Shown here piece after piece: positions 61,005 through 61,757 of a stretch of 61,757 nucleotides of DNA. The stretch is taken from positions 1 to 61,757 of the forward strand of contig JACDGM010000006.1 of the NCBI GenBank assembly GCA_013815325.1. The letters run 5' to 3'. Source of the DNA: Chthoniobacterales bacterium. GTDB taxonomy: Bacteria; Verrucomicrobiota; Verrucomicrobiia; Chthoniobacterales; UBA10450. Below the pieces are notes generated by a model. It did not search any database, was not told where the DNA came from, and saw only the letters and a list, made by a program, of their open reading frames with translations. How positions within the stretch are numbered: the stretch's first letter is position 1; each line of letters begins with the position of its first letter. The translations under genes and the position numbers were made by a program.

Positions 61005-61403
61005 ATGGGCACCAAATTATACGTAGGAAATCTTTCCTTCAATACCACCGAAACCGATCTCCAGGACCTCTTTGCCCAGGCGGGCGCGGTCTCGGAAGTC
61101 ACCCTCATGCAGGATAAGTTCACCGGTAAATCGCGCGGGTTCGCCTTTGTCACGATGACCAACGAAGCCGATGCGCAAAAAGCGATCACTGAATTCAACG
61201 GCAAGACCGTGGAAGGCCGGCCATTAACTGTGAACGAAGCGCGGCCGCGTGAAGCCCGTCCCGGTGGCGGCGGCGGTGGCGGTCGCAGCGGCGGCTACGG
61301 TGGCGGCGGCGGCGGTGGAAGTCGTGGCGGTGGCGGTGGTTACGGCGGTGGTGGTGGTGGAAACCGCGATCGTGGTGGTTTTAACAGAAGAAGCGATTAT
61401 TAA
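61005..61403 (+). CDS. RNA-binding protein, single RRM with Gly-rich tail
   Basis: The 132-residue product has one RRM with RNP2 LYVGNL (residues 5-10) and RNP1 KSRGFAFV (42-49). The C-terminal tail from about residue 86 is a Gly/Arg/Ser/Tyr low-complexity stretch (GGGGGGR-type repeats, ending NRRSDY). Such cold-shock-like RBPs occur in cyanobacteria, Verrucomicrobiota and Bacteroidota, and bind single-stranded RNA. The gene is monocistronic with its own terminator. Confidence 0.93.
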   Translation: MGTKLYVGNLSFNTTETDLQDLFAQAGAVSEVTLMQDKFTGKSRGFAFVTMTNEADAQKAITEFNGKTVEGRPLTVNEARPREARPGGGGGGGRSGGYGGGGGGGSRGGGGGYGGGGGGNRDRGGFNRRSDY

Positions 61404-61426
61404 TTTTCAATACGATCAATTATTTG

Positions 61427-61452
61427 AAAGTCCGGCAGTGCCGGACTTTTTT
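61427..61452 (+). terminator. Terminator of the RRM gene
   Basis: AAAGTCCGGC and GCCGGACTTT pair around an AGT loop and are followed by TTTT. It lies 24 bases after the RRM stop codon. A strong Rho-independent terminator. Confidence 0.9.
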
Positions 61453-61592
61453 TGCTAAATATAGACCACCGTTAATCCGGTTTTGTATATCTATGCTGGA
61501 ATAGGAATATGAATATTCTACTAACTATGCAGGGTTAATAAAATGCGCCGTTTCTTCTATATCAATATAATTAATTATCGCAACGGTAATGT

Positions 61593-61757
61593 CTATTGAA
61601 GCTGTTTAATCCTAATGTTCCGGAAACTTACTTTGTTGCCATGGTATTGCAATAAAATGTAACCTTGATGAGCCTGCCCGAAACCGGGATAATTCTTGTA
61701 TTTACTCATAGTAATCAATTCACGAAACGCCGGGGAAGACCTGTCATACTCCAGCAC
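61593..61757 (-). CDS. DUF1080 (3-keto-disaccharide hydrolase) protein, C-terminal end (partial)
   Basis: The gene enters from the right edge on the minus strand and stops at TAG 61593. The 54 residues seen read VLEYDRSSPAFRELITMSKY and then KNYPGFGQAHQGYILLQYHG and NKVSFRNIRIKQLQ, the typical end of DUF1080 domains. These domains often occur in secreted glycoside or sugar-binding proteins of Bacteroidota, Planctomycetota and Verrucomicrobiota. The base composition is clearly lower in GC than the rest of the window, as is the 140-base intergenic stretch before it. This could be a transferred gene. Confidence 0.8.
   Translation of the reverse strand: MLEYDRSSPAFRELITMSKYKNYPGFGQAHQGYILLQYHGNKVSFRNIRIKQLQ

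Noticed and set aside
61260-61395. Possible minisatellite in the RRM gene (GGTGGCGGC repeats)
   Set aside because: This is the normal coding sequence of a Gly-rich tail typical of these RNA-binding proteins.

Overview
The window most likely comes from a soil-type member of the Verrucomicrobiota (Spartobacteria/Chthoniobacterales-like). This is an inference from gene content: an autotransporter-associated beta-strand protein, Gram-negative envelope genes (lptD, exbB/exbD), large secreted TPR proteins, a DUF1080 end and high GC. No 16S gene is present to settle it. The window opens inside the 3' part of a 23S rRNA gene, followed by 5S rRNA and a terminator.

Layout. (1) 1-0.75 kb: end of an rRNA operon. 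(2) 0.8-6.4 kb: two small genes, a vsr-like remnant, mutS, a TPR gene and a DUF4142 gene. (3) 6.4-16.6 kb: a low-density region with at least five decayed genes (autotransporter-like, methyltransferase, ScyD/E-like, two unidentified). They sit among intact genes for an alpha-hydroxy-acid oxidase, a secreted amidase, a DUF488 protein and a GNAT acetyltransferase. (4) 16.6-29.4 kb: NAD-binding dehydrogenase, ygfZ, sugar-type ABC ATPase, HTH regulator, glgE, an exbB-exbD-TPR operon, an imuA/imuB mutasome pair with truncated imuB, and threonine aldolase. (5) 29.5-38.8 kb: putA, a scar in which the putA 3' end and a nitrilase 5' end are duplicated around a broken nuclease gene, an intact nitrilase, a PD-(D/E)XK-like protein, hemB, coaX and an MTH1-like Nudix hydrolase. 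(6) 38.8-44.1 kb: two paralogous TPR genes. (7) 44.2-54.2 kb: M29 aminopeptidase, anion transporter, CHASE3-like protein, a secreted Pro-rich protein with a sigma-54 promoter match, a divergent MFS-histidine kinase-NtrC-type regulator operon, and rsmB. (8) 54.5-61.4 kb: ugd, lptD, a ketosynthase / chain-length-factor-like pair and an RRM protein. An AT-rich DUF1080 gene end closes the window.

The most striking signal is not a gene. The 8-mer CCTAACGA (usually the 9-mer GCCTAACGA) occurs about 68 times on the two strands by manual count, against about 2 expected. It lies inside and between genes, in both orientations, and in coding frames it forces rare TTA and AGG codons. Its density (about one per 0.9 kb) is in the range of known DNA-uptake sequences. 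It is sparse in the first 20 kb, which includes the pseudogene-rich region. At least three families of palindromic miniature repeats are also scattered through the window; copies interrupt or extend coding sequences (imuB, the nuclease-like gene, a TPR gene).
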